Assembly (NCBI GenBank): GCA_030765865.1
Contig: JAVCDK010000062.1
Coordinates: forward strand, 1 to 64,000
Length of the DNA: 64,000 bases
Direction: 5' to 3'
From: Candidatus Celaenobacter antarcticus
GTDB taxonomy: Bacteria; Cloacimonadota; Cloacimonadia; JGIOTU-2
The position numbers were made by a program, and so were the translations under genes. The first letter of the stretch is position 1. Each line of letters starts with the position of its first letter. Under the pieces are notes generated by a model, which searched no databases, was not told the DNA's origin, and worked only from the letters and a program-made list of their open reading frames with translations. Positions 37,701 to 47,833 of this stretch are shown here, in pieces.

Positions 37701-37821
37701 TTATAGCTGCTTTCACAATTTTATTCATAATTTAAGTTTTTTCATGTGGATAAGAAGATTGCTTTTCAGAATGATCTCTGAGCCATGGATTTATACCATG
37801 ACCCAGAGACCAAAATAGAAC

Positions 37822-40014
37822 CTATTTGAGAATTACCATTTTATGGATATCGCTGTAATAATCATTTTCCATTTGATAAAAATATACACCGTTTTCCATG
37901 TCGGAGACATCAAGAGTCGCTTCACGGTTACTACCAACGATACTTTTTACAAGTTCTCCCTTAAGGTTATAAATGTCAATCACAGCATCCTGTGTGTCAA
38001 TACTTCCCTGAATTTGATATTTTATTATAGTGTTGTTTTTAACAGGATTCGGATAGTTGGGGTAGAGTAAAGTCGTGAGTATGTCATTTGGATGAGGATT
38101 TTCTTCTTCCGGGGCATATAGAAATGAGCCGTAGAAATGATTCTGAGTGTAAGAAACCTCTTCCAACCAGTAGTAGTATTGCGTATATACATCAGCAGTG
38201 ATATCAGCAAATGAATAATCATGCGGAACAGTGCTTGTTCCAGCGCCAGTAATAAGATCCTGATTCACCGTAGTACTGTTTCCAAGATTGTTTTCTATAC
38301 TTCGATAAATATTGAATCCAATAACATCCTGCTCGCTTGCAGTTTCCCAGTTTACACTGATATATTCGAAACCAGAATTTTCAGAAGCATATACTGCAGT
38401 GAATGAGTTAAGCTCGACGGGTAGTGTGTTTTCGTCTGTACCAAACATCACTGCGATCTCATTTTCTTTTGCAGTGGGGAAAATAGGTCCGCCAGTTACT
38501 GCAGAGTTATCGACATATCGATAGTTCACTGCTTTTGTTCCGTCAGCATTTTCTATTCCAACAGTATAATCGTTTATAGATTCGAAGGATGATCCTTTTT
38601 CTTTATATTGGAATTTGATCTGTCCATTTTGGAAGAGGATCACTTGAGCTGTAAACCAGGTGTCTGCATTCGACGTCCAACTCCATTCAAAATGATCGAA
38701 TGTGACGATTAGCTTGTTGCCCACATTTTTATAATAGAGTTTGGTGTCCCAGTGTGCAGTGGAAGGATTAAGATCTGTCCACAAAAGGGCGATAAGTGCA
38801 TTTGGAGTTTCTACATCCGGAATATTCTGATTTGCCCATTCATCATGATCTGTACCGAGTGAGATAAATCCATCTGCTGCTATCCAGAATTTTGTGTAGT
38901 TTGTACCGTAGAAAGGAAAGCTGAATCCGATATCATATCCGATCCCATCACCCGGAGCATATCCGTCTCGACCGGTCAATGAAGCGTACACTTCCTGCCC
39001 GTCGGTAATGTCGACCCAATTATATGAGGGGTGAGAGGGCGCTCCTGCCGCCTGGCTGTTTGCATAATAGTATCCGCCATAAACAGTGCCTGCATTTCCT
39101 CCGCCGTAGTCTGGGTCGGGTACTGTGATAAATAACCATACGCTGCCTGCTCCGGTACCATAATCATTGACTGCGTCGATTCTCCAGAAATACTGGGTAT
39201 TGTAATCAAAATTGCTGGACGGTGTATAGGTTGTCCCTGCCTGATTTCCTTTGAATTCGGGGGAAGCATTGGTGGCATTTGTCACCGCGGTCTGATCTGT
39301 GCCGAGATAGACATCATAGGAAGTTGCCATTGCTGATACAGCCCATCCAAGAGTGTAATCGGGTGCAACGCCGGTTGCGGCATCTTCTGGATCCGGTGTC
39401 GTTACAGGATCGGGAGCAGTATAGACATCAACTTTCACGCAGTCCAAATACAATTTCAACTTGTAAGCATCATTGTAATCGCCATAGAAACCAAGCTTTA
39501 CATTGGATTGATCGTTATAGGCGGTAAGATCAACAACCTGTCTTGTGAGTGGATAATCTGAGAGTTCATCAGTATTAGTGCTGTCATAAGTTTTTAGAAT
39601 ACTCCATGATGTTCCGCCATCGGTTGAGATCATAATGTACAGATAATCACCCGCAGTTAATCCATATCTAATACGAATATAATATTCAAGGTAATCAGTG
39701 CCAGCATTAGAAGTAAGGTCGATTACGGGCGTGATTAACCAGTCGTCTGTCGGATCGCTTGTCTGGGACATATAAGCGATATATTCTCCTTCGATTGCGT
39801 TGGAGTTGTCATCCCTGTCCCAATCGGAATCGCCGATCACTGTGCCGCTGGCTACAGCCGACTCACTCCAACCTACAGGACCCCACGGCGAGGACGTGTT
39901 CCACTCAGCTTCAAAACTCTCATACAAGAGTGCATCTTTGCTTCCAGTCGCATAGGCAAATGTAACGAGAAGCAATAGAAAGAAGGTTAAAGGAAACGCT
40001 TTCTTAAGTTTCAT
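37822..40014 (-). CDS. Secreted protein with FN3-like repeats and C-terminal sorting domain
   Basis: Signal peptide; LLYPNYPNPVKNNTIIKYQIQ...IDIYNLKGELVKSIVGSNREATLDVSDMENGVYFYQMENDYYSDIHKMVILK. Confidence 0.85.
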   Translation of the reverse strand: MKLKKAFPLTFFLLLLVTFAYATGSKDALLYESFEAEWNTSSPWGPVGWSESAVASGTVIGDSDWDRDDNSNAIEGEYIAYMSQTSDPTDDWLITPVIDLTSNAGTDYLEYYIRIRYGLTAGDYLYIMISTDGGTSWSILKTYDSTNTDELSDYPLTRQVVDLTAYNDQSNVKLGFYGDYNDAYKLKLYLDCVKVDVYTAPDPVTTPDPEDAATGVAPDYTLGWAVSAMATSYDVYLGTDQTAVTNATNASPEFKGNQAGTTYTPSSNFDYNTQYFWRIDAVNDYGTGAGSVWLFITVPDPDYGGGNAGTVYGGYYYANSQAAGAPSHPSYNWVDITDGQEVYASLTGRDGYAPGDGIGYDIGFSFPFYGTNYTKFWIAADGFISLGTDHDEWANQNIPDVETPNALIALLWTDLNPSTAHWDTKLYYKNVGNKLIVTFDHFEWSWTSNADTWFTAQVILFQNGQIKFQYKEKGSSFESINDYTVGIENADGTKAVNYRYVDNSAVTGGPIFPTAKENEIAVMFGTDENTLPVELNSFTAVYASENSGFEYISVNWETASEQDVIGFNIYRSIENNLGNSTTVNQDLITGAGTSTVPHDYSFADITADVYTQYYYWLEEVSYTQNHFYGSFLYAPEEENPHPNDILTTLLYPNYPNPVKNNTIIKYQIQGSIDTQDAVIDIYNLKGELVKSIVGSNREATLDVSDMENGVYFYQMENDYYSDIHKMVILK

Positions 40015-40498
40015 TTTCTTTCTCCTTATTAATTTTGTTTAACATACCATCTATTAGTTTAGAAAGTTAACATTTTGTTTCCCGATGACTCCAATAAAAA
40101 GTAAGCTCGAGAAGAACCTATCTGTACATTAGCAACTATTTGATAATACATTTTTTACCTTAACATTACAACTCATTTCATATAATATTCTCAGAAAGAA
40201 ATTTTAACAGAAAAAGCAAATAAAAAATAATAAGTCAAATTATATTTGACTAAATACAAATTAAATTGTTTGGGGGAGGATTGTGAATATTGCAAGAAAA
40301 GCTCGGAGAATACTGCCATTACTGCCTTAATTGCCTTATATCTATGGGGATTGTTTTAAATGAAAGCTAAAAAGAAGTTGTTAAAAAAACAATAAATGGT
40401 TAAAATATAATTGACCATTAAGTGTTTAGGGCGATTGTTCCATTAATACAATCTACAGTTTCTAAATTACGATTGTTAATAAGTTTGAGGTGGAATAA

Positions 40499-40740
40499 GA
40501 TCCATCAGAAGTTGTGGAATATAAACCAGTTGGTACCGAATATTCTTCCACTTCTCTCATTACAAAACCGAGAAGCAATTTCCCAAATCCCTTCGATGTT
40601 CAGACATATATACGTTTAGTCTTGCGAAATCAAGTATGGTTACATTATCTGTGAATAACCTAAAAGTGCAATTAATAGAAGTGCTGATCAATGATGAGCT
40701 TGTGACCGCTGAATAATAGAGTGTGGTGCGGCTCGACTAA
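40499..40740 (+). pseudogene. Frameshifted sorting-domain remnant in intergenic region
   Basis: VEYKPVGTEYSSTSLITKPRSNFPNPFDVQTYIR then shift to FSLAKSSMVTLSVNNLKVQLIEVLINDELVTAE**SVVRLD. Confidence 0.7.
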
Positions 40741-41342
40741 GTGGGAACTTTCCATATTAGATATTCTGCTATCACTTATTCAGGGGCTTTTTTTTAAATA
40801 TTCATTTAATTTTGGGGTATACCAAAACGGATAATAATTTCTTGACAAAATATTTTTAATGTTAAATAAAAGAGCATGAAAACTATTAACTACTCTTATT
40901 TTTTATTTCCCGACCACATTCTACTTTCGTATTTATTTCAAGAATTATAATATTGTGCAAAATTAATTAAGAATAAGTGATTTTAGAAAAAAATGTTTAA
41001 ACTATATAATATTGTATACTATTTCTACCAAAAGAGTCTATTTTATTATTCTCTTCAATCATCGAATCTATCGTGTGAAGAAATTTTGATAAGTTAAATT
41101 TTATGATCTGTTCTTTAATTAATGAAAAAATAAATATTTCATCAAAATAATGTGTTGATTTAGATGTGTTAACTTCTCAATTCAGGCAGTATCTTTTCAT
41201 ATTAAATAAGGATACTATTGTGTTAAATAATAGCACATATTATATTAATTTTTAGATAGGCTTATAGTTAGATTAATTTAATTAAACAGTGTTAACTTTT
41301 TAAAGTTTAAATAGCTGTGTTTATTAATTAGAGGAGTAATGT

Positions 41343-43397
41343 ATGAAAAAGATTAAATTAGTACTTTGTATTTGCTTTATCAGTCTTTTTATGGCTGGTG
41401 CGAGCATATTGCAAGCGGATTGGGATTATGCAGCTGGTGGATACTTCAGCAATATTCAGTTCGCAGGAAACGATGGCTGGGTGACGGATAATTATGGACG
41501 TATCCACCATTCCCCTGACGGCGGGACCACTTGGGAAATCCAGGAAAGCGGCTTTACCGAGCGTTTGTATGGTATCAGCTTCATCAATAGCACAACCGGT
41601 TGGATTACCGGTGACGAAGGCATCATTCTCCACACAACCGACGGCGGTATGAACTGGACTCCCCAAACTTCTGGGACAACTGACCGTCTTGAATCAGTCT
41701 ACTTCCTCGACGCATTGAACGGATGGGCTGGTGGACGCTATGGTACGTTTGTGAAAACAACCGACGGCGGCTCCACATGGACTCCCGTAACTGTAACTGA
41801 TAAAGCAATCAACCATATTGACTTTGTCGATGCAAACCATGGCTGGATCGCTGCCTATAAGTATATATTCTACACAAATGACGGCGGCGCTAATTGGACT
41901 CAACAGACAAATCCTACAGGCAAGATCCTTAAAAGGGTTATGTTCGCAGACACTCTTAATGGATGGGCTGTCGGCTATTCAGGAAAGATTATTCACACAA
42001 ACGATGGCGGTACCAATTGGACCGAACAGACCAGCGGCACCTCAGAAAGTATCTGGGCGCTCAGCGTACTCGATCAGGATACGGCTATCTGCGCTGCAAT
42101 GGATGGTGTCGTCATGAAAACCACGGACGGCAGCACGTGGAATCAGACCATCCTCCCCGGATACGACTGGTTCTGGGGTTCATATTTTGTAGATGCAAAC
42201 ACCGGATGGTTGGTTGGTGCAGGTGGAGCAATTTATAAAACAACAGATTGTGGTACGAATTGGAATCCTCAAGTATGCCCAACCTGCAGCGGATTGCGGA
42301 GAACGAATTTTGAATCGAGCACCTGCGTATGGGGATGTGGGAATATGGGATGTATCATAAAATCGACAGATGCAGGAGAAACCTGGGAGCGCAAGGATTC
42401 AGACTATGATGACTGGATCTGGAGCATCGATTTTGCAGATGCAACCCATGGATGGTGTGCCTGTGATGACGGCACAATTCTTGTTTCTACCGACTCTGGC
42501 GAATCATGGACACCTCAAACCAGCGGTGCTCCTGACGACCTTACAGACGTCTATGCATATGACAACATGACCGCATGGATGTGCGGAAAAGACGGATATG
42601 TCGTGCACACTACTAATGGCGGCACGGACTGGGTTGCTCAAACGAGCGGAACCACTGAAGATTTCAAAAGCATGGAATTCATGGACAACATGAACGGTTG
42701 GGTTGTAGGTGCAAATGGAACGATAATTCATACGTCAGATGGCGGAGGTTCATGGGCTGCACAAACATCACCTTCATCCGAAACACTGTACGATGTCTCG
42801 TTCGTGGATGCACAAAAGGGATGGATATGCGGAACGGACGGCACGATTCTCTATACTGATGATGGTGGAACGAACTGGACACAACAAACCAGTAATACAA
42901 CGGGATCCCTCTACAGGATCAGCGCGATCGACCAATATAATGTGTGGGCAACGGGTTATGGCTCTGTGAAAACCACGGATGGCTCAACCTGGGCAGTGGC
43001 AACTATTCCTTGCACAATAGGCATGTGGGGTCTTGATTTTGCATCAGTGGATGCCGGTGTTGCCATGGCTAATGGTGGTATTGTGTTACGATACACCAGC
43101 GGTGGTGTAAGTGTCGATGATCCTATAACATTATCCCCCATCCGGAACTTCCCAAATCCTGTGAGAAACTCGACCTTGATCTCATTTAACAATGTAAAAC
43201 CTGCAATCAACGCTTCAGTTGATATCTATAATATGAAAGGTCAGTTGATTAACACCCTTCCTATCATAGGAGGTCAATCCTATGTGGTGTGGAATGGAAC
43301 TGATTTCAACGATCAGCAAGTATCAAACGGTATCTACTTATATAAATTAGAAACTGAAGATAGGATAATCACTAAGAAATTGTTGTTGCTAAGATAA
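41343..43397 (+). CDS. Secreted YCF48/BNR-like beta-propeller repeat protein with C-terminal sorting domain
   Basis: Many TTDGGxxWxxQTSGT repeats; ends LSPIRNFPNPVRNSTLISF...VDIYNMKGQLINTLPIIGGQSYVVWNGTDFNDQQVSNGIYLYKLETEDRIITKKLLLLR. Confidence 0.9.
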   Translation: MKKIKLVLCICFISLFMAGASILQADWDYAAGGYFSNIQFAGNDGWVTDNYGRIHHSPDGGTTWEIQESGFTERLYGISFINSTTGWITGDEGIILHTTDGGMNWTPQTSGTTDRLESVYFLDALNGWAGGRYGTFVKTTDGGSTWTPVTVTDKAINHIDFVDANHGWIAAYKYIFYTNDGGANWTQQTNPTGKILKRVMFADTLNGWAVGYSGKIIHTNDGGTNWTEQTSGTSESIWALSVLDQDTAICAAMDGVVMKTTDGSTWNQTILPGYDWFWGSYFVDANTGWLVGAGGAIYKTTDCGTNWNPQVCPTCSGLRRTNFESSTCVWGCGNMGCIIKSTDAGETWERKDSDYDDWIWSIDFADATHGWCACDDGTILVSTDSGESWTPQTSGAPDDLTDVYAYDNMTAWMCGKDGYVVHTTNGGTDWVAQTSGTTEDFKSMEFMDNMNGWVVGANGTIIHTSDGGGSWAAQTSPSSETLYDVSFVDAQKGWICGTDGTILYTDDGGTNWTQQTSNTTGSLYRISAIDQYNVWATGYGSVKTTDGSTWAVATIPCTIGMWGLDFASVDAGVAMANGGIVLRYTSGGVSVDDPITLSPIRNFPNPVRNSTLISFNNVKPAINASVDIYNMKGQLINTLPIIGGQSYVVWNGTDFNDQQVSNGIYLYKLETEDRIITKKLLLLR

Positions 43398-43418
43398 AAA
43401 GTAATTGTATAAATAAAA

Positions 43419-43452
43419 AGACCCATTCAAATTTTGAGTGGGTCTTTTTTCT
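43419..43452 (+). terminator. Rho-independent terminator, possibly bidirectional
   Basis: aaaaagacccattcaaattttgagtgggtctttttt. Confidence 0.85.
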
Positions 43453-43505
43453 ATTCTAAAAAAATAATATTCGTCGTCCGACCTGATCAGGGAATCAAGT
43501 ATTAC

Positions 43506-44040
43506 CTATTTCATAAGCAGGCAGTTTTTTGTTAAAATCATTTTTCCGTTTAATTTTAAATTAAAGAAATATATTCCCGAACTCACCGATTGGTCATTAT
43601 CATTTGTACGATTCCAGACGAAAAAGTAATTACCTGCATAAAACTTTTCATCAATAATAGTTTTTACCTTTTGACCGTAGATATTATAAATATCCAGCTC
43701 CACATTACCGAAATTAGAAATATAAAATGTTATATTTATTTCAGAAGTAAAAGGATTTGGGTATTCAGGATAAAGGGTCAGCATTGGAAATAATTTAATC
43801 ACTTTATCTTCTGCAATATCAACTGATAAGTTCTGATACAACTTTATATGCCCTTGCAAATGCTTGGTTATTACTGCTTTTTCCTCATTTGAGAAAACCA
43901 CATACAAGGCATCCGAAGTTGGAAGAATAAAATTTATAGAATCACCGGAACTATTATGATGGATTTCAAATGCCTTGAAATTTTATTGTAAATTCATAAA
44001 TGCAAATCAGCAAAAATAGTAAATAATTTATAAACTTCAT
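43506..44040 (-). pseudogene. Small secreted sorting-domain protein, frameshifted
   Basis: Signal-peptide-like MKFINYLLFLLICIYEFTIKFQ in one frame from ATG 44040, continuing in another frame as KAFEIHHNSSGDSINFILPTSDALYVVF...YPEYPNPFTSEINITFYISN...KMILTKNCLLMK. Confidence 0.65.
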
Positions 44041-44276
44041 AGCTTTTACCTGTTAAATTGATTCTTATTTCGCCTAATGAATGTGTCCCCGAACTGAAGG
44101 TTGGGGATACTCCCGATTTGGGAGTGTATACGACCTTTTTTGTATTACCACGAAATTATTCATTTTATAATTCCAATTCATCTAAAAGACTTTTTATTCT
44201 GTCAAATGAATTCTTTGAGATATGAGTATGGCTTTCAGTTTTTCTTTAATTTTTCATGATATAAAAAGATGGGTTA

Positions 44277-44936
44277 TTATGTTAAAGCGAGTCTGTCTTT
44301 AATTTCATGAAAATCCCGGGCGTAAAAATCAACATACTCAAGGATGCGATCCTTATCCTTAAGAGAATAATCGTACTCAATGGCAAAGGAGGTCATACCT
44401 GCATTCTTTGCGGCGGTTACACCAGCAATTACATCTTCGATAACAAGACATTCTTCAGGTCGCACTCCGAGCTTTTCTGCAACTCTCAGGAAGATATCCG
44501 GGAAGGGTTTTCCGCGGAGGTTTTCCTGTCCATCGACAACTGCATCGACATAGTGCCACACATAATTAGCAGAGAGCACGGTTTCTGTCAGACGATGTAT
44601 GTTGCTCGTTCCTACGCCGATCTTGATGCCATTTTTGTGCAGAAAAGTTAAGAATTCTTTTGCACCTGCCTTGAGTGGAATGTCATTCTTGTAGTGCCAG
44701 GCTACCATATCAGTCCACTCGTTCATAATATCTTCGGCACTATCAGGCAAGTTAAATTTTCGTTTGAAGTGCTCTGCCACTTCGACATAGCTATTTCCCA
44801 CCTGTATGTCATCAAATAGATCGTCAGGTACAGAAATATTCCGCTTCGCAAGAAAATCATGGTCAACTTGTGTCCATATACCCATGGAGTCGATGAGGGT
44901 TCCATCGAGATCGAAGATCACTGCTTTAAATTTCAC
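44277..44936 (-). CDS. HAD-superfamily hydrolase, copy 2 (downstream of phnCDE)
   Basis: Near-identical to 32466-33125 product, particularly over the C-terminal half. Confidence 0.9.
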   Translation of the reverse strand: MKFKAVIFDLDGTLIDSMGIWTQVDHDFLAKRNISVPDDLFDDIQVGNSYVEVAEHFKRKFNLPDSAEDIMNEWTDMVAWHYKNDIPLKAGAKEFLTFLHKNGIKIGVGTSNIHRLTETVLSANYVWHYVDAVVDGQENLRGKPFPDIFLRVAEKLGVRPEECLVIEDVIAGVTAAKNAGMTSFAIEYDYSLKDKDRILEYVDFYARDFHEIKDRLALT

Positions 44937-44944
44937 TAAATTTA

Positions 44945-46156
44945 TTACATCCCAACCAGTTTTTCACGCACTTTTGCGCTGGCCATATCCATAACCCAGA
45001 CCACGAATGCAATGAGCCAAATCAACAAGCCGACATTGTGCCAGCGAAGGAGCTGCTGCTGTTGAAGGAGCAAGAGTCCGATACCGCCGCCGCCCACAAA
45101 ACCGACGATCGTTGCCATGCGCACATTAATGTCCCAGCGGTATATCGTGAACGCAAGATATGGAGAAATTATTTGGGGAATCACTGCATAGACCCAGGTT
45201 TGAAAAGTGCTCGCACCAGTTGCCTTGATCGCTTCCACAGGACCGGAATCAATATTCTCGATTTGTTCGGAATAGAGTTTAGTCAGCGATGCAATCGAGT
45301 GTATCATAAGCGCAAGCATTCCTGCGAAAGGTCCGATACCCACCCACACGCTGAAAATGATTGCCCAGACAATTGCCTCGATCGAACGGAATATGGTTGC
45401 AATCGTTCGTACAATTATATACACAATATTTCCAAGCCATGTTCGCGGCATCAGATTTCGTGCAGCAAAGAAGCTGAGTACAAAAGCAATGGGGATTGCA
45501 AAAACTGTCGCAAGCAATGCGAGGAAAATTGTTTCCGCTAGTGCCGAGAGAGCGATGTTTAAAAGTTCCGTATTCTTTTCCGCACTCTTTAATATAACTG
45601 ATTTATATTCTTGAAAGGTTGTTTCACCCAGTCGTTTCTCAAGGTCATGAATAAAAACTTTTTTGGTTGAATATCTCCTGTTCTGAATTCCCCCTAGTGT
45701 GTTGAGAACGTCCGGAGGAAGGTCATCTTTCTTCAATTCATTGATGGATTCAGAAGAAAGAGAGTATCCTGTTACACTCGGATCAAAAATACCTGATGCT
45801 ATACCGCCGGCATTTTGAAATTTGGTAAAAAATTTATAGAAGTCAACACCCACAATATTCACACCAACCACAAAAGTGATTAGCAGTGATAGGATCGTGA
45901 GGTACCCCCATACTGATTTCAACCAACTTCTTTTAACTTTTCCTGCGGATAAAAATAATTTTACTCCAATCGATCCACGAACGAGCTGAAAGATGATCGT
46001 GGCGATGAGTGCAGCTATTCCAATTAAATATAACTTTGCAGTAAAGCCGGTCCATTTATGCATAAGATAATAAAAGCATCCGAAAATGTATATCCAGAAC
46101 AGAAGGTCGGTAGCGATTGATTGAATGGCAGCTTTTGCTTTATTTTTTTTCTTCAT
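44945..46156 (-). CDS. phnE: Phosphonate-type ABC transporter permease
   Basis: ETIFLALLATVFAIPIAFVLSFFAARNL...GIGPFAGMLALMIHSIASLTKLYSEQIENIDSGPVEAIKATGA. Confidence 0.92.
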   Translation of the reverse strand: MKKKNKAKAAIQSIATDLLFWIYIFGCFYYLMHKWTGFTAKLYLIGIAALIATIIFQLVRGSIGVKLFLSAGKVKRSWLKSVWGYLTILSLLITFVVGVNIVGVDFYKFFTKFQNAGGIASGIFDPSVTGYSLSSESINELKKDDLPPDVLNTLGGIQNRRYSTKKVFIHDLEKRLGETTFQEYKSVILKSAEKNTELLNIALSALAETIFLALLATVFAIPIAFVLSFFAARNLMPRTWLGNIVYIIVRTIATIFRSIEAIVWAIIFSVWVGIGPFAGMLALMIHSIASLTKLYSEQIENIDSGPVEAIKATGASTFQTWVYAVIPQIISPYLAFTIYRWDINVRMATIVGFVGGGGIGLLLLQQQQLLRWHNVGLLIWLIAFVVWVMDMASAKVREKLVGM

Positions 46157-46920
46157 CTTATCTCAACCTCCTCAGCATCTTCTCCGTAAATATCTTTGAA
46201 TCTCTTATCATCAATTTCGTTGGGAGTACCGTCAAAAACAATATTACCATCTTTCAGGGCGACAACCCGAGTGCCATATTTTCTGGCAAGACTGAGAAAA
46301 TGGAGGGAACAGAGAATTGTGATATTGTCATTTTTATTGAGTTCGCCAAGGTATCTCATTACAGAATCAGCAGTTGCGGGATCAAGACTTGCGACAGGTT
46401 CATCCGCAAAGATCACCCGAGGATTCTGCATAAGGGCTCTGGCAATGGCTACACGCTGTTGTTGACCACCGCTCAGGTTCCTGGCTTTGTTCTTTGCAAA
46501 CTTATCAAGTCCAACCCGCTTCAGGTTGCTCATTGCAATAGCGACATCATTTTTGTGCATGGAAAAGGTGATCGCATGCCAGAGCGACACATAACCAAGC
46601 TTGCCGGAAAGTACATTTGTCAGCGCGCTCATATTCTTGATGAGGTTGAATTGCTGAAATATCATGCCAATGTGGCGACGTATCTTTCGAAGACGTTTCC
46701 CTTTGGCTGTTACGACATTTTCATCATCTATTTCAATTTCTCCGGAAGTCGGTTCAATGAGTCTATTCATACATCTGAGCAGGGTTGATTTGCCGGATCC
46801 TGATAGACCAAGGAGAATAAGGAATTCACCCTCTTTCACTTCGAGATTGACACCTTTTAGTGCATGGGTGCCACTATCATAGATCTTATGTACATCGGTC
46901 AGTTTTATTATATTTTTCAT
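46153..46920 (-). CDS. phnC: Phosphonate-type ABC transporter ATP-binding protein
   Basis: [50 protein letters not shown]. Confidence 0.94.
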   Translation of the reverse strand: MKNIIKLTDVHKIYDSGTHALKGVNLEVKEGEFLILLGLSGSGKSTLLRCMNRLIEPTSGEIEIDDENVVTAKGKRLRKIRRHIGMIFQQFNLIKNMSALTNVLSGKLGYVSLWHAITFSMHKNDVAIAMSNLKRVGLDKFAKNKARNLSGGQQQRVAIARALMQNPRVIFADEPVASLDPATADSVMRYLGELNKNDNITILCSLHFLSLARKYGTRVVALKDGNIVFDGTPNEIDDKRFKDIYGEDAEEVEIR

Positions 46921-47825
46921 TTTATAAATTGGGATGCATCCGTACCAAGTGCCTGAAGCGTTTCTCTGACGACATCATAGTCAGAGTCGTCGGCACGGAC
47001 AAAGTTATCAATATCAAGAAGATTAAGCAATACATGATGACCTTCTTCAGTGTTTGCAAAATCTAAAAGTGCATCTACGATTTTGATCTTCATATCTTCA
47101 GGAAATCCTTTTCGGAAAGTAACAGTATCATTTGGTATCCAATCAGTATATCCGATTATTACTACTTTATCAACAATATCAGGATAGGTTTCTATAACAG
47201 CTCTGCGCGCATCATGAATTTCACCATTCTCGCCTGGTGGTGACCAGAATGTGCAGCCAACATCAGCAGTGCCCTGATAGACAGAAAGGATCGCTTGAGG
47301 GTGACCGCCTGCAAAGAGTGAGCGTGCCGGTTTAATTCCCTTTTTAGAAAGCAAAGCAGATGGATAAATATACCCGGATGTAGAAGCCGCATCAGTAAAC
47401 GCGATCACCTTACCCTCAATATCATTGATATCTTCGATACCGCTTCCGGCAAGAGCAACAAACTGCCCCTTGTATTTTTCCAGTCCGTTTCTCACTGTTG
47501 TGAGCTCAACTTCCGCACCGAATTTTTCATTTGCCAGTAAATACGCAAACGTGGCAAGCCATGCAATGTCGGTCTCATCTGTGCCAAGTGCTTCTATAAC
47601 CGAGGCATAACTTGTTGGCACTGCAACTTTGAAAAAGTAGCCCGTTTTCTCATGGAGATAATTAGCGATCTCCCGACCGCTTGTGACGATTTTTCCTGCT
47701 TCCATGGATGGAACAAAGTACATCTTTATCGGATTTTTCTTTGATCCAAGAGGAGCATTCTGGCCGCATCCTGCTATAAGAGAAGCAACCAAAAAAATTA
47801 CGAGTGCGATCTTGTATATTTTCAT
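46917..47825 (-). CDS. phnD: Phosphate/phosphonate-type substrate-binding lipoprotein
   Basis: Lipobox SLIAGCGQ; PMYFVPSMEAGKIVTSGREIANYLHEKTGYFFKVAVPTSYASVIEALGTDETDIAW. Confidence 0.92.
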   Translation of the reverse strand: MKIYKIALVIFLVASLIAGCGQNAPLGSKKNPIKMYFVPSMEAGKIVTSGREIANYLHEKTGYFFKVAVPTSYASVIEALGTDETDIAWLATFAYLLANEKFGAEVELTTVRNGLEKYKGQFVALAGSGIEDINDIEGKVIAFTDAASTSGYIYPSALLSKKGIKPARSLFAGGHPQAILSVYQGTADVGCTFWSPPGENGEIHDARRAVIETYPDIVDKVVIIGYTDWIPNDTVTFRKGFPEDMKIKIVDALLDFANTEEGHHVLLNLLDIDNFVRADDSDYDVVRETLQALGTDASQFIK

Positions 47826-47833
47826 GAAACTCC

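Noticed and set aside
41343-43397. Tandem repeats considered as a CRISPR-like or satellite array
   Set aside because: The periodicity is coding: TTDGGxxWxxQTSGT protein repeats in one intact reading frame, with no spacer structure.
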